Part shown: in pieces, positions 6,544 through 17,500 of the stretch
Layout of the letters: every line of letters begins with the position of its first letter
Numbering within the stretch: the stretch's first letter is position 1
Assembly (NCBI GenBank): GCA_017478025.1
Contig: JAFVGZ010000036.1
Coordinates: forward strand, 1-38,964
Direction: 5' to 3'
DNA from: Prevotella sp.
GTDB lineage: Bacteria > Bacteroidota > Bacteroidia > Bacteroidales > Bacteroidaceae
DNA length: 38,964 nucleotides
Program-made: the position numbers and the translations under genes
Notes under the pieces: model-generated
What the model saw: the letters and a program-made list of their open reading frames with translations, nothing else
What the model was told of the DNA's origin: nothing
The model's database searches: none

Positions 6544-7845
6544 ATGATAGGAAGAATCATCTTCTGCTGCCTGCTATTCTCGCTGAATGCAGCAGCCCAG
6601 AAAGAGAACACAATAGACAGCATAAGCATAGAGGAAGTATCAGCTAGCCTAAGCACCGAGGCCGTATCTGCCAAGGCTATAGACAGCCTAAGCACAGAGG
6701 CTGTGTCGGCTAAGGCTGATACCACCCACCACCATACCATCAAGACCAGGTTTCAACAGCTGCTGCGGTTTCTGGACAAGAAAGCCCATTCGGCCGTTGA
6801 TTCCCACTATATCGAGGTGCCCGCCAAGCCCTGGAGGATTATCCTGCGCCTAAAGGGGAGCATGGTTGATGTGGACTATTATAACGGAGCAAACTTTCCG
6901 GAGACTAATGAGCGCGCAGAATGGCAACTCCACTTCAGGCCGCCTGTAGCTACTTCCATAGGCATCTGGGTGGGCTATCGTGGAACGGGCCTCGGCTTTT
7001 CCAAGTCGTTGACCAAGAATGCGGGGCGCAACTTCACATTCTCCTCCACCGGTGCCAAGTACGGTATCAACTTCCGACTGACGACTTTCGAGTCAGAAGA
7101 TGCCAAGTTCGCCGGCAAATCATACAAGGACGGCATAGCCGAAATGCCCCATGACACGACGTTCCACATGCCCAAGCCCGTATCGATAACCTCTATATAC
7201 CTCAACGGATACTACGTCTTCAACGGTCGTCACTACTCACAGGCTGCCGCCTACAATCAGTCTGTCATTCAGCGCCGCTCTGCAGGCTCACTCCTGGTAG
7301 GTGCCACGTGGTATATGTCTTCCTTCGACTATAACGACATCGCCAACGGCTTTTTCATGATCTTGGGCAATGGCATAAGCCGCATCAAGGTGCATCAGGC
7401 AAACATCGGTGTCGGCTATGGCTACAACTGGGTACCGCTGCGCGGGCTTGTCATCAATGCAATGGCCATGCCTACCATCAGCGTCTATAACCGCGTGAAG
7501 GTTTACAAGTATGACTTCAACTACTGTCTGGCTCCCCCTGAGCCTGTTGACGACTATGGAGAATGGAACAAGGAGACGAAGACCTGGGCCAACGGAAAAG
7601 AGGACAAACCCATAACCATGCTAAAGCCAGGTGCCAATGACATCTATTATTGGAACGAAAACCCTGAGACGAACTATAGCGCCCTGCGTTTGAACGTTGA
7701 CGTTCGCGTCGGCATTGCATACAACTGGAGCAATTTCTTCATAGGTCTTCAGGCGCAGTTCAATAATTTCATCTATAGAAAAGATGAAAGCAAAGTCAAC
7801 GTCTTCGACTCATACGCTCGACTGAACTTTGGAATAAGACTATAA
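6544..7845 (+). CDS. DUF4421 family outer-membrane-type protein
   Basis: 433 residues. A signal peptide (MIGRIIFCCLLFSLNAAAQ, cleavage near 18/19) is followed by a low-complexity linker with a 13-residue near-repeat (SLSTEAVSAKAID / SLSTEAVSAKADT, about 35-60). After that comes an amphipathic beta-strand-rich body with alternating aromatic residues (for example GIWVGYRGTGLGFSKSL, NIGVGYGYNWVPLRGL) and a C-terminal strand ending YARLNFGIRL, as expected of a beta-barrel ending in an aromatic or hydrophobic residue. DUF4421 is a Bacteroidota family of unknown function. A second member lies at 26286-27554, sharing the layout signal peptide, repetitive Ser/Asp-rich linker, LDKK motif and barrel-like body. 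It has its own clear promoter and converges on the frameshifted small gene. Confidence 0.8.
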   Translation: MIGRIIFCCLLFSLNAAAQKENTIDSISIEEVSASLSTEAVSAKAIDSLSTEAVSAKADTTHHHTIKTRFQQLLRFLDKKAHSAVDSHYIEVPAKPWRIILRLKGSMVDVDYYNGANFPETNERAEWQLHFRPPVATSIGIWVGYRGTGLGFSKSLTKNAGRNFTFSSTGAKYGINFRLTTFESEDAKFAGKSYKDGIAEMPHDTTFHMPKPVSITSIYLNGYYVFNGRHYSQAAAYNQSVIQRRSAGSLLVGATWYMSSFDYNDIANGFFMILGNGISRIKVHQANIGVGYGYNWVPLRGLVINAMAMPTISVYNRVKVYKYDFNYCLAPPEPVDDYGEWNKETKTWANGKEDKPITMLKPGANDIYYWNENPETNYSALRLNVDVRVGIAYNWSNFFIGLQAQFNNFIYRKDESKVNVFDSYARLNFGIRL

Positions 7846-7878
7846 TTTAAGCATTGACAAGAAATAGCCGAAGGAAGG

Positions 7879-8161
7879 TCATCGTCTTGCGGGTCTTGTA
7901 CTTATATTCTTTCCTTCCTTACTCCAAGTGTAAAGCCACGATCCGACCTGACTGACAAAGGTATCTCCCGTAACGGACACCACTTTCCCGACAGTAGATA
8001 CGCTCTGGGGCTTTGTCTTTTTTCCCCTTGGCATCATAGATATAGTACCAAGATTTCGCTGTCTCGATATGACTAATGTTCTGCGCCTTCAGTCCAATGG
8101 CAGAGAATATCAGCGCAATAATGACTAACAGTTTACTCGTGGCTTGTATTTGAACCTTCAT
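7879..8161 (-). pseudogene. Frameshifted small exported protein (SWYYIYD / GSWLYTW type)
   Basis: The open frame from 8161 to 7919 encodes 80 residues with a signal peptide (cleavage near IGLKAQ) and then SWYYIYDAKGKKDK. After the G-run at 8007-8010 the frame becomes implausible. Reading on in the next frame gives SVSTVGKVVSVTGDTFVSQ and GSWLYTWSKEGKNISTRPAR, ending in TGA at 7879-7881. This matches my recollection of small Bacteroidales exported proteins built from SWYYIYD...GKK and SVG..VSVTGDTFVS..GSW.YTW units. The simplest explanation is a one-base insertion in the G run. It is either a genuine recent pseudogene or a sequencing or assembly error. The restored length would be about 93 residues, shorter than I would expect for the family. 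Confidence 0.6.
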
Positions 8162-8184
8162 ACTTTTTATGTTGTTATTGGGCG

Positions 8185-8192
8185 CAAAAATA
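8185..8192 (-). promoter_or_regulatory. -7 promoter element for the frameshifted small gene
   Basis: The minus strand reads TATTTTTGC, a TAnnTTTG match, about 24 bp before the ATG at 8161. This suggests the gene was, or still is, expressed. Confidence 0.5.
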
Positions 8193-8494
8193 CTAAAAGA
8201 ACTGCTAAATTCGTCACCAACAAAACACCATGATTAACAGTTCTGCAAAATCTAAAGCATAAGTTAAAATAACATAAAACAAAGAGTCTGTTTTAATGTT
8301 TATTCCACTATTTGCGAAAATTTTTGTTATATTTGCATCTCAAACCTTCAATATGAAGTTGCAAAAGCGGATAGGGGACAAAGTTGTTCTTGTTTCTTTC
8401 CACGTTTACAACAAATGATGTGAGAGAAACAATCATGCTATGTCAGAAAACACATGAGAACATTATGTAACTAATATGAAAAAATATAGCTAAT
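8193..8494. other. Divergent intergenic region upstream of the giant gene
   Basis: About 300 bp with no supported gene. TATATTTG at 8328-8335 is a good -7 element for the giant gene, predicting a leader of about 155 nt. Just before the start codon is a 19-bp tandem near-duplication (8471-8489 and 8490-8508) that carries the ATG. I see no riboswitch that I recognise. Confidence 0.6.
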
Positions 8495-8508
8495 ATGAAA
8501 AAACAGAG
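8471..8508 (+). repeat. 19-bp tandem near-duplication carrying the giant gene's start codon
   Basis: 8471-8489 and 8490-8508 agree at 17 of 19 positions and both contain CTAATATGAAAAAA. The upstream copy makes a five-codon ORF (MKKYS, stop TAA at 8491-8493) that ends one base before the true ATG at 8495. Confidence 0.8.
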
Positions 8509-11500
8509 ATTAATTGCTGTTATCACAGCTTTCTTAATGTCCGTTGTAGTTAATGCTATGGATTATCCGGATATATGGGCAAGTCACGAGCGAAGTGTCG
8601 ATGAGCCCTATGAGGAGTTTAATGCCTGGACCAGTGCACTATATGGTACGGACAACTATCTGCGTTCGCATACATTTGTTGCAGCAGACAACTACCAGTG
8701 GGGGCTGCTTGATTTCAGGTCGAGGTTCATCAATGACGATTACTCACAGAACTCTAAGGCAGAATGTTCAGACCTCAATTGGCGCACGGATGATAAATTC
8801 GGCGGATCCTATGGCATTAATAAGGTGTTTTACAACGATGGCAAGTATGTCTTCATGTTGATGAACATTACCGGTGGAGATAACCAAATCGCCACCATCA
8901 GGGTATATAGATGCAAAAATCCGTTGGAAACCTTCAGTATCGGCATGGATGCGTATTGGGAGAATAACTCGGGTCGAGACACTTACTACAGAGTATTGAT
9001 GAACCGTAGCACATCTCAATATGAGAAGGACAAACTGAACGGGATGCAGATGAAGAAGGACGAGTCGCAGGTGTATTTCGTGTCACCCACGACGCTGGTG
9101 ATAGATCCGCATTTCGGAAGCTCAAGTAAGGAGAGATACTTCAAAGTATCGGGAAAGCCTACGAGCATCGCTAAGAACCTGTTTGATAATTTGCAGTCAC
9201 CCAAACAGCAGAGTGGCAGGTTCAACGTCACCGTACCCCGGAATGTGGGTCTGTATGCTATATCCAACCCATACGATGTGACGTTAGAGGAAGTCATGTC
9301 ACTCAATGAATTCTGTCAGCAGTATTTCCCCGCAAAGGTATTAAGTACCAGGAAATACGCCCAGCCTGCGAACGTCAACTATTCTACAGACCAATATGCC
9401 AAGAGGGTCACCCTGACGTGGAAGATGGCTGACGCAAAGATATATGATAAGGACAACGCGGCATACGCAGGAAAATGGTATGTGTATCGCCGCCAACAGG
9501 GCGAGACGGCATGGACCATGCTCAGGGCGGTCACAATCGACAGAGGAAGCGAGACATTTAAGTATGAAGACAAAGACACAGAACTGAAACTCTCAACTCC
9601 ATACGAATACCGTGTATGCTTTTACCCCAACTACTGGTTGAAGGACTACGGTCGTGGCGGCAATATCGTGCCCGAAGAGGACGGCCCGATGGATGAGTTT
9701 AGCAGCGACATAGCCCATGTCAGCATAACACCTACGTCGCCCTTCACGCTCAGTCCTGTGGCAACTCCGGCAGAAGATCATATCGATTTGTCATGGAGCC
9801 ATGCACCAGTTCCAAGCAAAACATTCTCCGGCACCTCTCCTACCTTCACCATCCAGTATCAGAAGACCAATAGTACAGATTGGATAGACTTGGTAACCAA
9901 GAATGCATCGTCGCTAAAGCCGGAAAGGAACGAAAACGGCATGATGACCGAGAAATTCACACATAAGGACGGCATAGAATCATCGTGTGTAGGCTATATG
10001 TATCGCGTGGTATTTGACCGTGGCGACGATGTAGAGCCGTTCATCAGTCCTGTAACGATGTCTGCCACACGTATCAACGGTGAGGCAGTGGTCACAAGCG
10101 TCAAGGCGTCAAAAGGCTCTGAAAAGTCTGGATGTTACATCAACTGGGACGTAAAACAGGTCAGCTCAACCCCCACTACATCGGTCATCAGAAGACGCGA
10201 TGTGACAGAGGAGAACTGGACCATCATTCATACCATAGAAGGCACCAACCCGACGTACTCATTTTTTGACCAGAATTGCGAATCAGGCAGAATCTACGAG
10301 TATGAAGTGAGCATCTATACGGCTTGCGATGGCCAGTTGATGGCCAGCAACTATCTGACCGACATAGGCTTTGCCAAGAACTATGGCACTATCAGCGGCC
10401 AGGTGGTCTATGGCACTGGAGATGCCGTTGACAGCGTGCGCGTCGTACTCCGTCCAAACACGAATATAGATGATTCACGCCCATTCTACTATTCTGCCAA
10501 TTTCGAGCCACAGAGTTGCGGTATCCACGTGCCTGTAGGCGAGAAAGAAGGCATAAACAATAAGGCATTGGCAGGTAACTTTACCATCAGTGCCTGGATA
10601 AAGCCAACGGGCAATAACTGCAATCTCATAACAATCGTGGGCAAGGAGAAAAACAATCAGTCCCCTTGGCTGACGGTTCGCTACAAAGACTCATCCTTGC
10701 TTGTTGACGCTTATAATAACGGCAATTCAAGCTGGACAGCCTCAAAAACTCCCGACAACGACAGATGGAGCTTCATCTTCCTGAGCAGAAATTCCAACGA
10801 ACTGACGCTGGGTATGGTTGATGCTGACGGTAACGTCGTGAAGACGCAGATTCCTGGTACTGCGATGCCTGACGACCCCGCAACACTTGCCGTGGGTATG
10901 CAGACGGTGCCTGAAGGTATGAATTTAGCATGGTCAACCTATAACCTGAGTACCTTCGGCAGCGAGGATGCTATTCTTATGGATGAGGTACGCGTGTATG
11001 GACGTGCTCTGACCGACATCGATATACTGCGCAGCTATAACCACATGCCATCGGGCACAGAAAAGGATCTCGCCCTCTACTGGCCTATGGACGAGGGTCT
11101 GGAGACAGGCTCTGTATATGACCAGTCGTTTACGAACGAGATACCGAACAATGCTCACGGCAAGATGGTAAGCTACGTGAGCTATTCAGAAGACACGCCT
11201 AACCAGAGCGGAGAGGTAGAGTGTTACGGTATTACAGACAAGGACGGATCGTATGTCATCACAGGCGTGCCATTTAGCGGAAACGGTACAAACTATACCA
11301 TCACGCCAGTAAAGGGCACACATGAGTTTAATACTACCAAACTGACACGCTATATCAGCAACCAATCACTGGTATATAGCGGTGTGAACTTCACCGACGT
11401 GAGCTACTTCCCAGTACATGGCACAGTACGCTATGCCGGCACCACCATTCCTGTGGACAGCTGTACCTTTGAGGTGGACGGCACACCTTGTGTGATTGAA

Positions 11501-14500
11501 GGAAAACCTGTAATGACAGACGTCGAGGGTAAGTTCACTATCTCAGTACCTATCGGCAACCACTACATCACCGTGAAGCGTGACGGTCACGTATTTGCCA
11601 ATAGTGGAAGATATCCACAAAGTGGCACTCACGGATTCTTTGCCGAGGCCTATAATATGGACTTCGACGATGCCACATTGGTAAATTTCACAGGACGTAT
11701 CGTAGGTGGTTATAAAGACCAGAAGAAGCCAGTGGGCTTCAATCAGTCAGTCAACAACATAGGACGTGTGCAGATGACGCTTACTCCAACTGACGACCGC
11801 GGCTACATCAATGCCAAGAAAACCGTCGATGGAACGACCTTTGTTTACGACTTTAACACTGAGTCAGTAGCGGTGCCGAGTGACACCATAAGCATACAGA
11901 GCACTTCGTACCGCGGATTCGGTTCTGTAGAGGAGTGTAAGAAGATTTATATCACCACTGACCCCAAAACGGGTGAGTTCTCTGTCATGGTGCCACCTAT
12001 CAGCTATAGGATGAGTGAGCAGACATTGGTAGCCAACAGCGAGGTGAGGATTGGCGAAAGCCGCGCCATAGACCTCAGCAACCAGAGACTGTCTGGGGTT
12101 GACACACTCCGTAGCGAAACGGGTAAGATAGAGGGCGTATATCACTATGCAAACAAATATGTTGCAGACTATCACACTCAACCGGTATTCAAAGTGAACG
12201 AGGGACTGCCGTTTGGAGAATCCGAGTACAATGGATATGACGAAGACGGCGAATATACGATAGACAACCTCTATACCCAAAACGGTAACAGTATAACATA
12301 CAAATTTGGCTATCCTATTTTTGTCTCCGCCAACGAGTATAGTTTTGACATTGAGGCCTACGAGAGTTTTGTCAATGCCGACGATCCCGACGCAGAGGAG
12401 GATCAGCAGCCTCTGTCAGACAGTTATGTGCAGATATCCAATGCGCTGACAGCCGAACAGTCCCTCATCGCCGTCGAGCAAACAGACAACACAGGAAAGA
12501 AGTATGAAGAAGGCACGGTATGGGAGGAGAAGATAAACGGCATCAGGCTTGACAGCCTCGGTCGTGCTACCTATACATGGTGTGCCGGACTGCCCAACAC
12601 CAACGCCAAGACCAATCACGCACAGAGCATAACCATGCAACTCATCGTCAGCGGTAAGAGCTACGACTGGGTACCTGCAGACGATAGCGGTCTGTGGCGT
12701 GCCGACGGCTCTAACAGCGGTCCGGGAATGAAGGGCGTAAACGTTGGTGCCATCAATATGGGCAATAACTTCGTAACAGAGGCTCCCGACAAGGTATTTA
12801 TGGTATTGCGCGACCCACCAGGAGCCGGTTCGAGTGCAACGTGGAAGAAAGGATCTACCGTGACCATTTCAAATGAAAACACGACAGGAAGTGGAGTCAG
12901 CACCAAAAATGTTCTGACAAAATCGTTAGGTGCCAAGACAACGACACTTAGCGGCGTGGTCATACAAAGTACAGGAAATGTAAATACCGTTAACACGGGG
13001 GTAGATTACAATAGTGTAACGTATACTAATAACACAAGTAGCGAATCGTTCACAATACAGCAGGACATCTCCACATCGAGCAATCCCGAGTATGTAGGCA
13101 GCTGGGGTGACGTATATGTAGGATATAGTCGCAATCAGATCTTTGGCGATGCACGTCAGGTATATATACCGAGAAGTGCTGCCAAGATTGATGTGCGCGA
13201 CGTTACAGGTTTCAGGGATTCGGTGAATACTACATTCGTTTATTCACAGGCAGAGATTCTCACCCTTATCATACCGGGCTATCAGGAGCAAATCAAGAAG
13301 TTGCTGAAGGACACTTACGGCGCTCCGCGAAAAACTTCGTCAGAGATAACCCATGCTCACTATTACAGTAATCTTCCTGAGACCGACCCCAAATATGGTC
13401 TAAGTAACTTTGACAAGGCATTCGGTAATGAAGCGGGACTCACCAAGGGTAAGTACGAAGGCCCGAGCTATGCCTTCGTTCCCCCCGCCGGTGTAAACAC
13501 CCAGGATACCATACAGCATCTGCTCAACCAGATAAAAGCCTGGGAGAACATTATAAAACAGAACGAGCAGGAGAAGGTAGAGATGTATGAAGACCGCAAC
13601 TCTTCCGACGTAATGACTGAGAACATATCGTTTGACGGCGGTGCCAAGGTGTCGCGCTCTTACACATCGGCAACAGATAGTGTGACCGTAAGAGGCTGGG
13701 AAGACAGCTTTCAAGAAGTCTTCGGTTGGGATTCCGGCATGACGTTTAATGATGCAGGTGTGGTATTCAACAACCAGAACAACATGTCGCAGAAAACAGG
13801 TGAAAAACTGGCAGTAAAGAATGACTATACACAGAGTTTCAGCTTCAGCCTGTCAGACAATGTCTATTGCGACCACTCGGTGGATGTATATTTCAAGAAA
13901 TCAGAAGACTCTAATAGGCAGTTCGCAGTATCAAAGAGAGGATGGAGCCCCATCTTCCGCACTCGTGCCGGCCACACCTTTGGTCCATACGAGGACGGTG
14001 ACTCTACACTCTACTATGTAAGGGGAACGGAAATCATGGCAAAGACAATACAGATGGAGGTTCCACAGCTGATTATTGACGAGCCGGTACAGAGCAACAT
14101 TCCTAATGGCGGCAAAGCATACTTCAAAGTGAAGATGAGCAATCAGTCCTATTCAAACACCGCCCATTTCTTCAAGTTGAGTTCTGATCCCAAGTCTTAT
14201 TCAGATGATGTTGAGCTGATGATAGATGGACATCCAGTATTTGAAGGCGTAACGTTCCCTCTGGCTGCTGGCAGTACAATAGAAAAGACTATAGAGCTGA
14301 GTCAGGGTGATAAGAGTGTCCTTGACTATAACAACATCGTAATCCGCCTGCGATCCACTACCCAGTGTGACGGAACGAGCCATTGGCCCATCATTGAGTC
14401 AGTCGTACCCATCAGTGCACACTTCGTTCCCGTATCAAGCGATGTGACCCTCAAGATGGAGAATAACGTCGTGAATACTGCTACAGGCGCTACAGTGAAC

Positions 14501-17500
14501 TTCAGCGTCAGCGACTTCGACCTGACACATCAGGGACTGAAGGCTCTGCGCCTGCAATATCGCTACAACAACAATCCCGAGTGGACCACCATAAAGGAAT
14601 GGGTTACAGCAGACAATCCTCTGCCGGGACAGGAGAATCTGAAACAGGCAGCAAACGAGTCAGGAGGTATCATCAAGGTTCCTGTTGACATGAAAGAATA
14701 CAGCGACGGTGACTACTACTTCCGCGTACAGTCTGCAACGGCTTACGGCAACGATGGCGAAGTGACGAAGGAGTCAGAGGTGATACACGCCACCAAGGAC
14801 ACCGAACGTCCAACCATTATCATGTTGCCACAACCTACAGACGGTATCTTGGACATTGGCGATGTCATCAGTGCAGAATTCAACGAAGACATTGCCGTTG
14901 ACAAGATTACCCAGGACAACAACATTGAAGTGACCGGCACAATGAGAGAGAACAGCAAGAGTGTGCACGATGTTGGTGCGTTGAACACACTTTATTCAGG
15001 TCTGACAACGCAGAACAAGATAGACTTGCGAAACCGTTCCTTCACAGCGGAGTTTTGGGCGAAATACCAGGATGGCTTCCTGCTGTCGTTCGGAACGGAT
15101 GTAGCAATGACAACATTTGGTACCAGCGACAAAAAAACATTCTTTGTCATCGGAGGTCAGAATGACACAGATGGAATGTCTGAGTTATACGACACCGACC
15201 CTCTGACCTGTGAAGATGATGAATGGGTGTTCTGGCAGTTCTCCTACAAGGCAAGAAACAAGGATGATGAAAATGACATAAACATCTTAAATCTGACAGC
15301 CTGCTACGGCGACCAGGTGAAGAAGGTTGTAAGTGATCTTCATGTACCCGACATCATAAGTAACGGTAAGGTAGCATTAGGTGTTTCTTTCCAAGAAAAA
15401 CCATTTGCCGACTTTGCTCTTTGGAACTATGCGCGCGGTGAAGCCGACTTGGCGCAGGGTATGAAGCGCAAGAGCGGCTTAGAGGATGGCTTGTGGCATT
15501 ATTGGAAGATGGATGAGGGCCACGGCACGGTAGCAGAGGATATCGTAGGTGGCAACCACATTGAGGTACCTGCTAACAACTGGTTCTTTAACAATGTGAA
15601 CTACAGCGCACATCTGATAGGCCAAGAGCATTTGGCCATTCCGATGAACGACTGTAACATGGACGAGACCGATAGTTATGCATTGGAATTCTGGTTCAAA
15701 GCTGAGGAATTTCTCTTAGATAAAAGAGCACAGCAGATTCTGCGCACCAGCAACGACGCCATATCCTTAAGCATGACAGCTGACCGTCATCTCACACTCA
15801 CCACTAAGACTGATGAGACAGAGAACACGTATGAGTCAGTAAGCACCTATGCGAGCGATTGGCATCACGTGCTGCTCAACGTGCAGCGTGGCATGTCGGC
15901 AATGCTTTATGTGGACGGAAAGAACCAGATGACACTGCAAGAAAAGCAGGTTCCAGGACTGGCTTGTGACAGCATCTATGTGGGCGATGGCCTATTTGGT
16001 GACATTGACGAGATACGCATTTGGAACGGGCAGTATAGCAGTGACCAGCGCATAGATGAAAGGTTCGAAATGGTGGACACATCATACGTCAAGGGACTGG
16101 TGAGATATTATCCATTTGAGCATACAAGCCTTGATGAGGGTAACCAACTTGCCACTACCTTCTCGCCACACAATGCGGTAGATAAGACTGGCATCAATGA
16201 ACACGACATCCGAGGTCTCTCAGAAAAGGCATCAACCACACCTCCACTGAAGAAGGCTCCAGAACGTACAAACCTCTACTATACGTTCACGGCCTCAGAC
16301 CGTAAGCTGACCATAGATATTGACGAAGAGGTGCTCAACAAACTTGAAGGAAGTACCGTCAATATCTCGCTGAAGAATATACCAGACATGAATGGTAACA
16401 GTTCGAATCGTATCTCATGGAATGCCTATATACGTAGGAATCCGCTGAGATGGTCAGACAAGAATGATGTTGAGATAGAAACGCCTAAGGGCGAAAAGGG
16501 CACGTTCACCAGGGAGATAGTGAACCTGGGCGGAACGAGTTTGAACTGGAAACTCAACATGCCTTCATGGCTGACAGCCAAGCCTTCAAGCGGAATCCTT
16601 AATCCAAGGGGCTCTGTTACCGTGGAGTTCACAACAAGCGATAATATCCACGTAGGCAACTGGGAGGATCAAATAGGTCTGACCAATGCAGCCAACAACA
16701 TGACTGAGCTTTGCAACATCAACCTGCATGTGATTGGCGATACTCCAGACTGGGCTGTAGATAAGAGCGATAAGGAGTGCGGCATACCCATGACTGCACA
16801 TTTGGTGGTAGATGGCGCATATAGCGATGACGAGTCAGACATCGTAGCAGCCTTCATCGAAGATGAGTGTGTAGGTATAAGCCACGTGCAGTACAACGAC
16901 TACCGCAACGCGTACTTCGTCAACATGACCATCTACGGAGGTGAACAGCAGAAGGGTAAGGAAATCTACTTCAAGGCATGGGATGCGAGCCGTGGTGTAA
17001 CCTTCGCGCCTCTGACTAGGAAGAACGAGGGAGCAATGGTGTTCAATATTGGTGCCACACCTTATGGCAGCTATGACAACCCGGAGATTCTCAAGGCAGA
17101 AGAGTCCATCGAACAGACCGTAAACCTGAAAAAGGGTTGGAACTGGGTAAGCTTCTACGTAGATACCAGAGACCAGAGTCTGAACGAAGCTCTGAAGTAT
17201 TCTGATGGAAAAATCACGACAGTGAAGACCCAGACGAAGGGTGCAGAATGGAACTCCATGCAAGACGCCGATGGTAACACCTACGGATTCATGGGCAGCG
17301 ACCTCGTATCGCTCAATGAGAACTCCATGTATGCCATCAAGGCAACAGAAGACTTAACCGTTACCGTTTCCGGTACGCTGCTCACCAAAAGAGATGCCCA
17401 GCAAGACATCTACAACGGATGGACATGGATTCGCAATCCGTTCTACAGAAACCAGTCTATAACCTCCGCCTTCTCAGGCTTCACACCTGTTGATGCTGAC

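Noticed and set aside
8311-8314. TTTG as a -33 partner for the giant-gene promoter
   Set aside because: Its distance to the -7 box (13 bases) is too short for the usual spacing of about 20.
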